Assembly: GCF_010499265.1 (NCBI RefSeq)
Contig: NZ_JAAGSC010000041.1
Span: 173,521 to 237,520, forward strand
DNA: 64,000 bases
Reading direction: 5' to 3'
Source of the DNA: Wenzhouxiangella limi
GTDB taxonomy: Bacteria; Pseudomonadota; Gammaproteobacteria; Xanthomonadales; Wenzhouxiangellaceae
Made by a program: the position numbers and the translations under genes. Shown one piece after another: positions 27,428-36,618 of this stretch (positions are counted from its first letter, which is position 1; each line of letters opens with the position of its first letter). A model generated the notes under the pieces. The model was given only the letters and a program-made list of their open reading frames with translations. It did not search any database and was not told the origin of the DNA.

Positions 27428-28549
27428 ATGCGCGCGGTCCTGGTGCGGGAGTGGCGCCGGTTTCGGCACACGCCGCGGCTGTGGCTGCTGGTGATCGTGG
27501 CGCCGATCCTGCTGCCGACCATCCTGCTGACGGTGTTTGCCGAACGCACCCCCAGCGAGCTGCCGATCGCCGTGCTCGACTACGACAACAGCCCACTCTC
27601 GCGTCAGATCATTCGTGCTCTGGACGCCGCCCCGGGTGTCCAGATCGAGCGCTACCGGGCCGACCTCGAGGCCGCCGGCAGCGCGGTGCGCCGCGGCGAG
27701 GTGTTTGCCGTTGTCGCCCTGCCGCCGGACCTGAACCGCGACGTTCTGCGTGGCCAGGCGCCCCGGGTGCAGCTGTACGACAACCGCCAGATGCTCACCG
27801 CCGGCAACGTGATCATGCGCGAAGTGCGCACGGCCGTGGCCACGGTCGGCGCCGGTATCGGTCTGCGCCAGGGCGTTTTTCCGCCGGTGCGCACGGAAAA
27901 CCACCCGCTGTTCAATCCCGGTCTGGACTTTGGCCGTTTCCTGGCGCTGCCGCTGATGGTCACCCTGCTGCACATCCTGGTGGTGGTCGTGACCATTGAC
28001 GTGACCGGGCGCGAGCTGCGCGAGGGCACTGCCGGGGCCTGGCTGCAGGCGGCCGGGGACCGGCCCTGGGTCGCGCTGGTTGCCAAGCTGGCGCTGTATT
28101 TTGTCTGGTTTTCGCTGCTTGGCGTGCTGGCGCTGGTGATCGGCGCGCGCTTGCTCGGGCTGGAGGTGCGCGGCAGCGCCGGGTTGTGGCTGGGCGGCTG
28201 GGTCGGGCTGACCGCGGCCTGCATCGGTCTGGGGCTGTTCCTGACCGGACTGATCGGCAACCTGCGCATGGCCACCAGCGTGGCCAGCGTGATCGTCAGC
28301 CCGGCGTTTGCCTATTCCGGCATGACGTTTCCGGCCCAGGCCATGGAAGGCTTCGCCGTGCTGTGGTCGCGGCTGCTGCCGCTGGGGCACTACCTGAATC
28401 TCCAGGCCGGGCAGATGGTGATGGGGGCGCCGGCCGCCAGCGGTTTCATGCACCTGCTCTGGCTGCTGCCGTTTGTGGGCCTGCCGCTGCTGGTGCTGGC
28501 GCGCTGGCGTCGGCTGATGTCCAACCCGGATCTGTGGGGTGCGCGCTGA
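27428..28549 (+). CDS. ABC-2 type permease 1 (YbhS/YhhJ-like)
   Basis: 373 aa from ATG 27428; a GTG directly upstream in frame is possible. One N-terminal helix (about 20-38), a periplasmic domain of about 150 residues (ELPIAVLDYDNSPLSRQIIRAL is the standard opening), then five membrane helices (from about 175). This is the ABC2_membrane_3 layout of drug-exporting half-permeases. Its stop overlaps the start of the second permease. No ATP-binding protein gene is present in the operon. Confidence 0.92.
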   Translation: MRAVLVREWRRFRHTPRLWLLVIVAPILLPTILLTVFAERTPSELPIAVLDYDNSPLSRQIIRALDAAPGVQIERYRADLEAAGSAVRRGEVFAVVALPPDLNRDVLRGQAPRVQLYDNRQMLTAGNVIMREVRTAVATVGAGIGLRQGVFPPVRTENHPLFNPGLDFGRFLALPLMVTLLHILVVVVTIDVTGRELREGTAGAWLQAAGDRPWVALVAKLALYFVWFSLLGVLALVIGARLLGLEVRGSAGLWLGGWVGLTAACIGLGLFLTGLIGNLRMATSVASVIVSPAFAYSGMTFPAQAMEGFAVLWSRLLPLGHYLNLQAGQMVMGAPAASGFMHLLWLLPFVGLPLLVLARWRRLMSNPDLWGAR

Positions 28550-29682
28550 TGAGCGCCTGGCGGATCTTCATCGACGAACTGCGGGCGGCCCTGAGCGACC
28601 GCGGCGTGGTCATCGTGATCCTCGGGGCGAGCGTGTTCTACGCGCTGTTTTACCCGCTGCCCTACCAGTCCCAGGTCGCCATCGAGCTGCCGGTGATCGT
28701 GGTCGACCAGGATCGTAGTGCCAGCAGCCGCGACCTGATCCGGCGGGTGTCGGCGACCGAGCAGATTCGCATTGAGCGGGTGATCAGCGAGCCGCGCGCA
28801 GCCGAGGCACGGGTGCGCGACATGCGCGCGGCCGGCATCCTGCAGATCCCGCCGGACTTCGAGCGCGACATTCTGCGTCGGCAGCCGGTCCAGGTCGGCG
28901 CCTACGGCAACGCCGCCTTCCCGGTGCTCTACTCGCAGGTCGTGACCGGCATGGTCAACGCCGTCCAGGACTTCAGCGCTGAAATCGTGCGCGAGCGCCA
29001 GCTGGCTGACGGCCGCCCGCCGCTGCTGGCCGACACCCTGGCCGAGCCGCTGGCGGTCGACCTGCGCGAGTTGTACAACCCCGACGGCGGCTACGCCAAC
29101 TACATCGTCCCGGCGGTACTGGTGCTGATTCTGCAGCAGACCTTTCTGATCGGCATCGGCATGATGGGCGCCGGCCGGCGCGAGCAGGGTGTGAGAGCCG
29201 CGCACGGCCTGGTTGATTTGCTCGCGCGCGCGTCCGCCTACCTGCTGTTGCTGGCGCTGCTGCTGGGTTTTTACCTGCTGGTGGTCTACGAGATCTTCGA
29301 TTTTCCCCGCTTTGGCCGCGTGCGCGATGTCTACGTGCTCATGCTGCCGTTTTTTCTGTCCGTGATCTTTCTGGGCCTGGCGCTGGGCCAGCTTTTTCGC
29401 TCGCGCGAGACCGCGCTGCAGACCATGCTGCTGCTCAGCCTGCCGGCTGTCTTTCTGGCTGGCTTTGCCTGGCCGGCCGGCCTCATGCCCACACCCCTGG
29501 TCTGGCTGGGTCAGCTGATCCCCTCAACGTCGGGCATCGACGGTTTCGTGCGCATTTACCAGATGGGCGCTTCGCTTGAAGAGGTGCGCGCCACGCTGAT
29601 CCAGCTGTGGCTGATGGCCGGCGCCTACCTGCTGCTGGCCTGGTCGACCTCGCGGTCCGGCGAGCCTGCTGCGGTATCCTAG
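28549..29682 (+). CDS. ABC-2 type permease 2 (YbhR-like)
   Basis: 377 aa, ATG within the stop of permease 1 (TGATG). Same layout as its neighbour: N-terminal helix, periplasmic domain opening ELPVIVVDQDRSASSRDLIRR, then five to six helices ending SGIDGFVRIYQMGASLEEV. The two probably form a heterodimeric export channel with the adaptor and TolC protein upstream. An ATPase must be supplied from elsewhere if the system works as an ABC exporter. Confidence 0.92.
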   Translation: MSAWRIFIDELRAALSDRGVVIVILGASVFYALFYPLPYQSQVAIELPVIVVDQDRSASSRDLIRRVSATEQIRIERVISEPRAAEARVRDMRAAGILQIPPDFERDILRRQPVQVGAYGNAAFPVLYSQVVTGMVNAVQDFSAEIVRERQLADGRPPLLADTLAEPLAVDLRELYNPDGGYANYIVPAVLVLILQQTFLIGIGMMGAGRREQGVRAAHGLVDLLARASAYLLLLALLLGFYLLVVYEIFDFPRFGRVRDVYVLMLPFFLSVIFLGLALGQLFRSRETALQTMLLLSLPAVFLAGFAWPAGLMPTPLVWLGQLIPSTSGIDGFVRIYQMGASLEEVRATLIQLWLMAGAYLLLAWSTSRSGEPAAVS

Positions 29683-29718
29683 AAAACTGATTTCAACGCC
29701 CGTTACGGGGAGAGCCGA

Positions 29719-31086
29719 ATGTCCATGTTCATCACCGATTCCGATTGCGCCGTTGCCCTTTATTCGCTTGACGGCGACGGACTGAAGCGCTGGCTGGAAC
29801 AGGCCGACTCAAACCAGGCGCGCTGGGTGGAGACAAGCGGTTTCGAGCCCGAGCGCGGTCGCTGGCTGGCCGTGCCCGACGGCGACGGTGGCCTGGCCTG
29901 CGTGCTCAGCGGGCGCGAGAGCGACGATCGCCTGTGGGCGCTGGCGCATCTGCCGGGTGAGCTGCCCGACGGCGATTACCGTCTCGAAGCCGACTGGCCG
30001 GCCGAAGAACTTCAGCGCGCCCGGATCGGTTTCGGCCTCGGCGGCTATCGTTTCGATCGCTACAAGCCCGGCCCGGAGCGGCGGGTCAGACTGGTCGTGC
30101 CCGAGCGGGATCTGCACGAGCTCGAGGTGCTGGTCGACGCCTCGTGCTACGTGCGCGACCTGGTCAACACCCCGGCGCTGGACCTGGGGCCGGCCGAGCT
30201 GGCGCGCTCGGCCGAACAGCTGGCCGAGCGGTGCGGGGCGCAGTTCGAGGTCATCGAAGGCGAACGCCTGGAGCGCGAGTTTCCCGCCATCCACGTGGTC
30301 GGCCAGGCCTCCAGCCGCCCGCCGTGCCTGATCCGCCTGCAATGGGGCGAGGCGGACGCCCCGCCGCTGGCCCTGGTCGGCAAGGGCGTGATCTTCGACT
30401 CCGGCGGGCTCAACATCAAGCCCGGTGCCGGCATGGTGCTGATGAAAAAAGACATGGGCGGGGCCGCCCACGTTCTTGGTTTGGCAAAAATCATCATGTC
30501 GCTGGGTCTGAAGGTCAATTTGCGGGTCTACATCCCGGCGGTGGAAAACGCCATCTCGGGCAACGCCTACCGGCCGTCCGACATCATCCGCACCCGCAAG
30601 GGCAGCACGGTGGAAATCGGCAACACCGATGCCGAGGGGCGGGTGGTGCTGTCCGACGCCCTGACGCTTGCCTGCGAAGAGGGCGCCGAGCGCATCATCG
30701 ACATGGCGACCCTGACCGGCGCGGCCCGGGTGGCGCTGGGTGAGGATCTGCCGCCGATCTACGCCCGCGACGGCGAGCGGGCCAGAGCGATCCAGGATCT
30801 GTCGTTCAAGGCCGAAGACCCGCTCTGGCACATGCCGCTGTACGCGCCCTACCGCGACTACATCCGTCCGCCGATCGCCGATTTGTCGAACTCGGGCACC
30901 AGCAAGTTCGCCGGCAGCCTGACCGCGGCCCTGTTTCTGGATCACTTCGTCGAGCCGCAGGTCGACTGGTACCACCTCGACATCTACGCCTGGAACCTGG
31001 GAGATCGCCCGGGCCGCCCCGCCGGCGGCGAAGCCCAGGGACTGCGCGCGCTCTGGGGCTGGCTCGATCAGCAGTACGGACGCTGA
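29719..31086 (+). CDS. M17-family leucyl aminopeptidase
   Basis: 455 aa; GGGGAGAG precedes the ATG. Cytosolic two-metal aminopeptidase releasing N-terminal residues from peptides. All expected ligands are visible: GKGVIFDSGGLNIKP (Lys, Asp, Lys), KKDMGG (Asp) and NTDAEGR (Asp, Glu, Arg). The N-terminal regulatory domain (about 1-150) is shorter and divergent relative to E. coli PepA (503 aa), so whether it has PepA's DNA-binding role is unknown. It follows the exporter operon by 36 bp. Confidence 0.93.
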   Translation: MSMFITDSDCAVALYSLDGDGLKRWLEQADSNQARWVETSGFEPERGRWLAVPDGDGGLACVLSGRESDDRLWALAHLPGELPDGDYRLEADWPAEELQRARIGFGLGGYRFDRYKPGPERRVRLVVPERDLHELEVLVDASCYVRDLVNTPALDLGPAELARSAEQLAERCGAQFEVIEGERLEREFPAIHVVGQASSRPPCLIRLQWGEADAPPLALVGKGVIFDSGGLNIKPGAGMVLMKKDMGGAAHVLGLAKIIMSLGLKVNLRVYIPAVENAISGNAYRPSDIIRTRKGSTVEIGNTDAEGRVVLSDALTLACEEGAERIIDMATLTGAARVALGEDLPPIYARDGERARAIQDLSFKAEDPLWHMPLYAPYRDYIRPPIADLSNSGTSKFAGSLTAALFLDHFVEPQVDWYHLDIYAWNLGDRPGRPAGGEAQGLRALWGWLDQQYGR

Positions 31087-31098
31087 ACCGGTTCGCTT

Positions 31099-32061
31099 CT
31101 ACAGCCGCCAGATCCCCAGCAGGACCACCGCGACCAGGCAGAACAGCAGCATCAGGAAATAGGACGCGCCCAGAACGAGGTATTTGCCCAGGGTCAGGGG
31201 CCAGCCCTGGCGGTAAAAGCGCTTCTGGCTGATCAGGACGTAGATTGGAATCCACAGCCAGATCGCGGCACCGATCCAGTACAGCAATGCACTCCCCAGA
31301 CCGTGACCGATGAAGGTCGCGTCGGCCAGCAGGTCGCGCAGCAGCGCGATGAGGTAAAGCGCGACCAGGCTCAGAAAGACGAAGGTATGGTTGTGGACCT
31401 GCAGCAGCAGATGCTCGATGTAGTAGCGTTTTGCGAACAGGTAAAAGACCCCGACCCAGGCCGAAAACAGCGGCAGGATGACGAACATGGTCTGCGGCAG
31501 CATGCCGGCGGCGGTGCGCACGAGTCGAGCCGGATTGCGCGCCGCCTCGCGGGTGTTGGTTTCCATCAGGCCGAGCTGCCGGTTCAGCCACGCATTCGCG
31601 CCATCGCCCAGCCAGCCAATTTGCACCGGGTTGTCTTCCGGATGCCAAGGCTGGGTGCCGAAATGCAGGACATTGACTTCGGCCTCGCCCAATTCGGCAT
31701 TGGCCTGCGAGTAGTCGACGGTGCCGACCACGAAGCTGACCACCAGAAACGCGAGAATGCTGGCGACCAGGTAAAGCCGCACCGGCGGCGTGTAGCGCGC
31801 CCGCCGTCCCTGCACGTATTCGCTGGACAGAAATCCGGGCTGCAGCAGCAGGCACTTGAGCGTGCGCCACATGCGCGAATCGTAGTACAGCGTTTCGGCG
31901 GCCAGGTCCCCGATCAGGCCGGGCAGGGCGCGGATGAACGATTTTCGGGGCTGACCGCAGCGATGGCAGTAGCGACCCTGCAGCGCGGTTCCGCAGTTGT
32001 CGCACAGGGATCTCGGTCGCGCGGGCTCTGTACCAGCCGAGCCGTTGTCAAGTGCTTGCAT
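31099..32061 (-). CDS. DUF3667 membrane protein with N-terminal zinc ribbon
   Basis: 320 aa. A four-cysteine zinc ribbon (CDNCGTALQGRYCHRCGQ, about 20-37) is followed by the DUF3667 region with LIGDLAAETLYYDSRMWRTL and LKCLLLQPGFLSSEYVQGRR, then about five membrane helices (about 83-103 and 165-315). Function is unknown. It converges on the aminopeptidase (12 bp gap) and diverges from the MATE gene (58 bp). Confidence 0.85.
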   Translation of the reverse strand: MQALDNGSAGTEPARPRSLCDNCGTALQGRYCHRCGQPRKSFIRALPGLIGDLAAETLYYDSRMWRTLKCLLLQPGFLSSEYVQGRRARYTPPVRLYLVASILAFLVVSFVVGTVDYSQANAELGEAEVNVLHFGTQPWHPEDNPVQIGWLGDGANAWLNRQLGLMETNTREAARNPARLVRTAAGMLPQTMFVILPLFSAWVGVFYLFAKRYYIEHLLLQVHNHTFVFLSLVALYLIALLRDLLADATFIGHGLGSALLYWIGAAIWLWIPIYVLISQKRFYRQGWPLTLGKYLVLGASYFLMLLFCLVAVVLLGIWRL

Positions 32062-32119
32062 GGATGGGTCCGACGGTTGACAATGCCGCTCCCCGCTTGA
32101 TCAGGATCCCGCCGAGTAT

Positions 32120-33490
32120 ATGCCAGCGCCTTCGGATTCGCCCGGTCTGCGCCACGAGGTGCGCCGCACGCTGGTGCTGGCCGCGCCGCTGGTGATTGGC
32201 CAGCTGACCAACTTCGGCATGAACTTCGTCGACACCGTCATGGCCGGGCGCATCGGCAAGGTGGATCTTGGCGCGATCGCGGTCGGCTCGTCGATCTGGG
32301 CGGCGGGTTTCCTGTTCACCCTGGGCGTGCTGCTGGCGGTTTCGGCGACCGTGTCCCAGCTCGACGGCGCCGGTCGGCCGCGTCAGGCCGGCGAGTTCAC
32401 GCGCCAGGCGCTGTGGCTGGCGCTGGCGCTGGCCGCCGGCCTGATCGTGCTGGCGCTGAGCGCCGGGCGGGTCATGGACGCCCTGGAGGTCGAGCCGGCG
32501 GTGGCCGATCTGGCCATGGGCTACCTGCGCGCCATTGCCTGGGGCGCGCCGGCGCTGGTGCTGATGCTGACCCTGCGGTTTTTCTCCGAGGGCATGGGTC
32601 ATACCCGGCCGACCATGTACGTGGGCGTGCTGGGCATTGCCTGCAACATTCCGCTGAACTGGATGCTGATGTTCGGCAACCTGGGTTTTCCCGCGCTGGG
32701 CGCGGTCGGGGCCGGATGGGCTACCGCCATCGTGCTGTGGCTGCAGCTGTTTCTGATGATGTTCTGGATTGCCTGGCGTCCGCAGTACCGGCCATTCGAC
32801 GTGTTCGGGCGCTTCAGCGCGCCCAACCCGCGCGAAATCGTCGCCCTGCTCAAGGTCGGTCTGCCGATCGGCTTCATGGTCCTGATGGAAGGCGGGCTGT
32901 TTGCCGCCTCCGCCCTGCTGGTCGGCATTCTCGGCGCCTTGCCGGTGGCCGCCCACCAGGTCGCGATGAACTACACCGGCTTGGTGTTCATGGTGCCGCT
33001 GGGGCTTTCCGGGGCGATCACGGTGCGGGTCGGCAACGCCGTCGGGCGTGGCGACCCGGTCGGTGCGCGCCGGGCCGGCCTGGTCGGCATCGGTATCGCT
33101 CTGGTCTTTGCGGTTTGCTCGGCCACCGTGATCGTGGCGTTTCCCGAGGCGATCGTTCGACTGTACACCACGGATCCGGAGGTGATCGCGCTGGCCGCCA
33201 GCCTGCTGATGTACGCGGCGATCTTTCAGATCTCCGACGGTCTGCAGGTCGCCGCCGCCGGCGCGCTGCGCGGGATGAAGGATACCCGGATCCCGATGTT
33301 CTACAGCGTGCTTGCCTACTGGATGATCGGCATGAGCGTGGGCTGGTGGCTGACGTTTCGGGCCCAGTGGGGTCCGGCCGGCATGTGGGTGGGTATCCTG
33401 ACCGGCCTGAGCGTGGCCGCCGTGCTGCTCACGGCGCGTTACTGGCGTCTTTCACGGCGCACCATCGAGTTCTCCGGTGTGCAGGGGTGA
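32120..33490 (+). CDS. MATE-family multidrug/Na+ antiporter (NorM-like)
   Basis: 456 aa with 12 hydrophobic segments in two homologous halves. The first helix contains LVIGQLTNFGMNFVDTVMAG, the signature of NorM-type MATE pumps, which exchange cationic drugs for Na+ or H+. TTGACA at 32077-32082 is a perfect -35, but the -10 at the correct spacing is weak. There is no clear ribosome site before ATG 32120. Confidence 0.93.
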   Translation: MPAPSDSPGLRHEVRRTLVLAAPLVIGQLTNFGMNFVDTVMAGRIGKVDLGAIAVGSSIWAAGFLFTLGVLLAVSATVSQLDGAGRPRQAGEFTRQALWLALALAAGLIVLALSAGRVMDALEVEPAVADLAMGYLRAIAWGAPALVLMLTLRFFSEGMGHTRPTMYVGVLGIACNIPLNWMLMFGNLGFPALGAVGAGWATAIVLWLQLFLMMFWIAWRPQYRPFDVFGRFSAPNPREIVALLKVGLPIGFMVLMEGGLFAASALLVGILGALPVAAHQVAMNYTGLVFMVPLGLSGAITVRVGNAVGRGDPVGARRAGLVGIGIALVFAVCSATVIVAFPEAIVRLYTTDPEVIALAASLLMYAAIFQISDGLQVAAAGALRGMKDTRIPMFYSVLAYWMIGMSVGWWLTFRAQWGPAGMWVGILTGLSVAAVLLTARYWRLSRRTIEFSGVQG

Positions 33491-33501
33491 CCATAGGCAC
33501 A

Positions 33502-33531
33502 TTGCCCCCGCTCACGAGTCCGGCCTAGAAT
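33502..33531 (+). promoter_or_regulatory. Sigma70-like promoter for sppA
   Basis: TTGCCC (33502-33507), 18-bp spacer, TAGAAT (33526-33531), 33 bp before the sppA ATG. Confidence 0.5.
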
Positions 33532-33564
33532 CCGGGTTGATTCCGCCCGCGTCCCAAAATCACC

Positions 33565-35427
33565 ATGAACTCTTCCCGGCAGCCCAATATCCTCGTCCGC
33601 CTCTGGCTCGGCTTCTGGCGCAGCGTGACCGCGCTGCGCATCGGGGTGTTCAACGTGCTGTTCCTGATCGTCCTGGCGCTGATTATCGGCGTCCTGCTGC
33701 GCGGCGGCGAGCAGCTGATCGTCGAATCCGATACCACCCTGATCGTCGATCCCAGGGGCTTTCTGGTCGAAGAGTACACGGGCACACCGATCGAGCGGGC
33801 CCTGAACGAGGCCCTGGGCGAGGAGGTCGGCGAAACCCGTTTGCGCGACATCCTGTCGGCCCTGGACCGGGCCGCCCAAGATGACCGCATTACCCAGGTG
33901 CTGCTCAGCACCGATGACCTGATCGGCGTCTCTCCCGGCGTCATGCTGGAACTGCAGGAAGCCTTCGCCGAGTTCCGCAACAGCGGCAAGCCGGTCATTG
34001 CCTACGGCGGCTTCATGGGGCAGGGCCAGTACTTCCTGGCCTCGCTGGCCGACGAGGTCTGGCTGGATTCCGACGGCCTGGTGCTGCTGACCGGCTACGG
34101 ACTCTATCGCCAGTATTTCGCCGAAGGCCTGGAGCGCCTTGCGGTGGATGCCAACCTGATTCGGGTCGGAGAATACAAGTCGGCCATGGAGCCGTTCATC
34201 CGCAGCGACATGTCGGAGGAAGCGCGCGAGGCCAGCACCTTCCTGCTCGGCGATCTGTGGCAGCGTTACGTGGAAATGACCGCCCGCAACCGGGGTCTGC
34301 CGGTGGCCGTCATGGCCGAGCTGACCGAACAGCTGCCGCGCCAGCTCGAGCAGGCCAACGGCGACGGCGCGCGGGCCGCGCTGGAGGCCGGACTGGTCGA
34401 CCGGCTGGTCAGTCGCCCCGAGCTGCGCGCGGAAATGGCGCAGCGCGGCGCGCCGGACGACAACGGCAGCTATCGCAACATCGGCTTCATGTCTTACCTG
34501 GCGGCCTCCCAACCTCAGATGCGCGCCCCGGAAGGTCAGGTCGGCGTCATCGTGGCCCAGGGTGCGATCACCGAGGGTGTGCAGCCGCCGGGCACGATCG
34601 GCGCCGATTCGACCTCGCGCCTGATCCGCCAGGCCCTGCACGACGACGACATCAAGGCCGTAGTGCTGCGGGTGGATTCCGGTGGCGGCAGCGCGTTCGC
34701 TTCCGAGATCATCCGGCGTGAACTCATGGCGCTGCGCGAGGCCGGCAAGCCGGTGGTCGTCAGTTTCGGCAACGTGGCGGCCTCGGGCGGCTACTGGATT
34801 GCCATGGGTGCCGACGAAATCTGGGCCTATCCTTCGACCATCACCGGGTCGATCGGGATCTTCGGTTTCTTCCCGACCTTCCAGGACACCCTGGCCAAGA
34901 TCGGCGTTTATAGCGACGGCGTCGGGACCACGCCGCTGTCCGACGCGATGCGCCCGGATCGGGAAATGAGCGACGCGATGGAACGATTGCTGCAGAGTTT
35001 CATCGAGCACGGCTATCGGGAGTTCATCGGCCTGGTGGCTGAACATCGGCGCATGAGCGTCGAGGAAGTCGATGCCGTGGCCCAGGGTCGGGTCTGGAGC
35101 GGCGCCCAGGCCCAGGAGCGCGGCCTGGTGGACAAGCTGGGCACGCTCGACGATGCCATTGGCTCGGCGGCAAGAATGGCGAGCCTGGGCGAAGACTATC
35201 GCTTCACCTACGTCGAGCCGAAGCTGGAGCCGTGGCAGCAGTTTCTGACCCAGATGGGCGCGCGCGCGATCCTCGCGGCCGGCTTCGAAGCCAGCCATCC
35301 GCTGCTCGATCTGCTGCCGGCCGATTTCCGCTCCGGCCTTCTGGCCGATCTGACCCAGGTCTTCAACAGCACCCAAGGTGGTCGTCCCGGGGTCATGGCG
35401 CACTGTCTGTGCGAGGCGCCGCGCTAG
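33565..35427 (+). CDS. sppA: Signal peptide peptidase SppA, 67-kDa type
   Basis: 620 aa, matching the double-length form of E. coli (618 aa). One N-terminal membrane anchor (about 24-46) precedes two ClpP-like repeats. The catalytic lysine is K205 in VGEYKSAMEPF and the nucleophile is S407 in NVAASGGYWIAMGAD, the Ser/Lys dyad split between the two halves as in E. coli. It degrades cleaved signal peptides at the periplasmic face of the inner membrane. Confidence 0.96.
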   Translation: MNSSRQPNILVRLWLGFWRSVTALRIGVFNVLFLIVLALIIGVLLRGGEQLIVESDTTLIVDPRGFLVEEYTGTPIERALNEALGEEVGETRLRDILSALDRAAQDDRITQVLLSTDDLIGVSPGVMLELQEAFAEFRNSGKPVIAYGGFMGQGQYFLASLADEVWLDSDGLVLLTGYGLYRQYFAEGLERLAVDANLIRVGEYKSAMEPFIRSDMSEEAREASTFLLGDLWQRYVEMTARNRGLPVAVMAELTEQLPRQLEQANGDGARAALEAGLVDRLVSRPELRAEMAQRGAPDDNGSYRNIGFMSYLAASQPQMRAPEGQVGVIVAQGAITEGVQPPGTIGADSTSRLIRQALHDDDIKAVVLRVDSGGGSAFASEIIRRELMALREAGKPVVVSFGNVAASGGYWIAMGADEIWAYPSTITGSIGIFGFFPTFQDTLAKIGVYSDGVGTTPLSDAMRPDREMSDAMERLLQSFIEHGYREFIGLVAEHRRMSVEEVDAVAQGRVWSGAQAQERGLVDKLGTLDDAIGSAARMASLGEDYRFTYVEPKLEPWQQFLTQMGARAILAAGFEASHPLLDLLPADFRSGLLADLTQVFNSTQGGRPGVMAHCLCEAPR

Positions 35428-35574
35428 CGCGAAATCCGGGCCAGCCCTTCGATCTGATCGATTTCACGCTCAAGCACCTGCAGCCTGAGCGCTCGATCGC
35501 CAGGCATGGGCGAATCATGGCGATGGGCTCGGTACACTACGGGCTGTTTTCTGCCGTCCGAGCCTAGCCGATTC

Positions 35575-36591
35575 ATGGACCCGGTTACCCACGGCGTCGT
35601 TGGCGCGCTCAGCGCGCTGCCGGCAGCAAGGCGCAGACAGATGCGCAGCGCCGCCCTGGCCGGGGCCGCCGGCGGCATGGTGGCCGACCTCGACGCGCTG
35701 ATTCGCTCCTCATCCGACACCCTGCTCTACATCGAGTATCACCGCCAGTTCACGCATTCCTTCGCCTTTGCGCCGGTGGGCAGCCTGCTGGCGGCGCTGG
35801 CCCTGTGGCCGCTGCGCAAAAAGCGGGTCTGGTTCGCCCGGGTCTATCTCTGGTGCCTGCTCGGCTACCTGGTTCACCCGCTGCTCGACGCGGCCACCTC
35901 CTACGGCACCCAGCTGTGGTGGCCGATCAGCGATCGGCGCGTGGCCTGGAACTGGATCAGCGTGATCGATCCGGTTTATTCGCTGCCTTTGCTGGTGCTG
36001 CTGGCCGCGGCGATCTGGCGGCGCAGCCATGCCGTTGTCGCGATCGCGCTGGCCTGGATGGTGGTTTACCTGGGGTTCGGCGCCTGGCAGAACCAGCGCG
36101 CCGAGGCGCTTCTGGCCGGATGGGCTGACGAGGCAGGCGTGGCGGTCGAACGCCTGGTGGCCAAGCCGGCATTCGCCAACCTGGTGGTCTGGCGTGGTCT
36201 GATCGATGACGGGCAGGATCTTCACCTGGTCGCGATCCGCACCTTGCCGGGGTCCGAGCCGGTGTTTTATCCCGGCGGCGCGGTGGCGCGCTTTGATCGC
36301 GATGAGGTCGACCCGCAGACCCGCCGCGACCGCGACCTGGCCCGCTTTGATCATTTCTCGTCGCGCTGGCTGTTTCACTATCCGGCCCTGGACGCGGGGT
36401 CGCGCATCTTCATCGGTGACTTTCGCTACGCGCTGGATCCGGCCAGCCAGCGCCCCCTGTGGGGCGTGTTGGTGGATCCGAATGACCCCCACAGCCCGGC
36501 CGAGTACACTACATCGCGCCGGATGAACGACGCTGATCGCCGGCGCTTCTTCCAGCGGCTGCGCGGCGAACCGGCCGCGGCCATCGACTAA
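35575..36591 (+). CDS. YdjM-like inner-membrane metal-dependent hydrolase (DUF457)
   Basis: 338 aa from ATG 35575 (MDPVTHGVVGALSAL). Conserved histidine and aspartate motifs DPVTHG, VADLDAL, HRQFTHSF and HPLLDAATSYGTQLWWP are those of the membrane-bound hydrolase family related to E. coli YdjM. About four membrane helices occupy residues 60-185, and the C-terminal half is soluble. Substrate unknown. Longer in-frame starts lie in non-conserved sequence. Confidence 0.88.
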   Translation: MDPVTHGVVGALSALPAARRRQMRSAALAGAAGGMVADLDALIRSSSDTLLYIEYHRQFTHSFAFAPVGSLLAALALWPLRKKRVWFARVYLWCLLGYLVHPLLDAATSYGTQLWWPISDRRVAWNWISVIDPVYSLPLLVLLAAAIWRRSHAVVAIALAWMVVYLGFGAWQNQRAEALLAGWADEAGVAVERLVAKPAFANLVVWRGLIDDGQDLHLVAIRTLPGSEPVFYPGGAVARFDRDEVDPQTRRDRDLARFDHFSSRWLFHYPALDAGSRIFIGDFRYALDPASQRPLWGVLVDPNDPHSPAEYTTSRRMNDADRRRFFQRLRGEPAAAID

Positions 36592-36618
36592 AAAACCTAA
36601 AAGCGGAGCGCACTCGCC

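Noticed and set aside
27425-29682. Two ABC-2 permeases as a gene duplication or transposon-borne cassette
   Set aside because: Paired half-permeases are the normal form for this exporter class, base composition matches the surroundings, and no transposase or terminal repeats are present.
33439-35403. 654-codon minus-strand open frame opposite sppA
   Set aside because: Shadow of sppA; sequence is Gln/Gly/Arg/His-rich with no domain.
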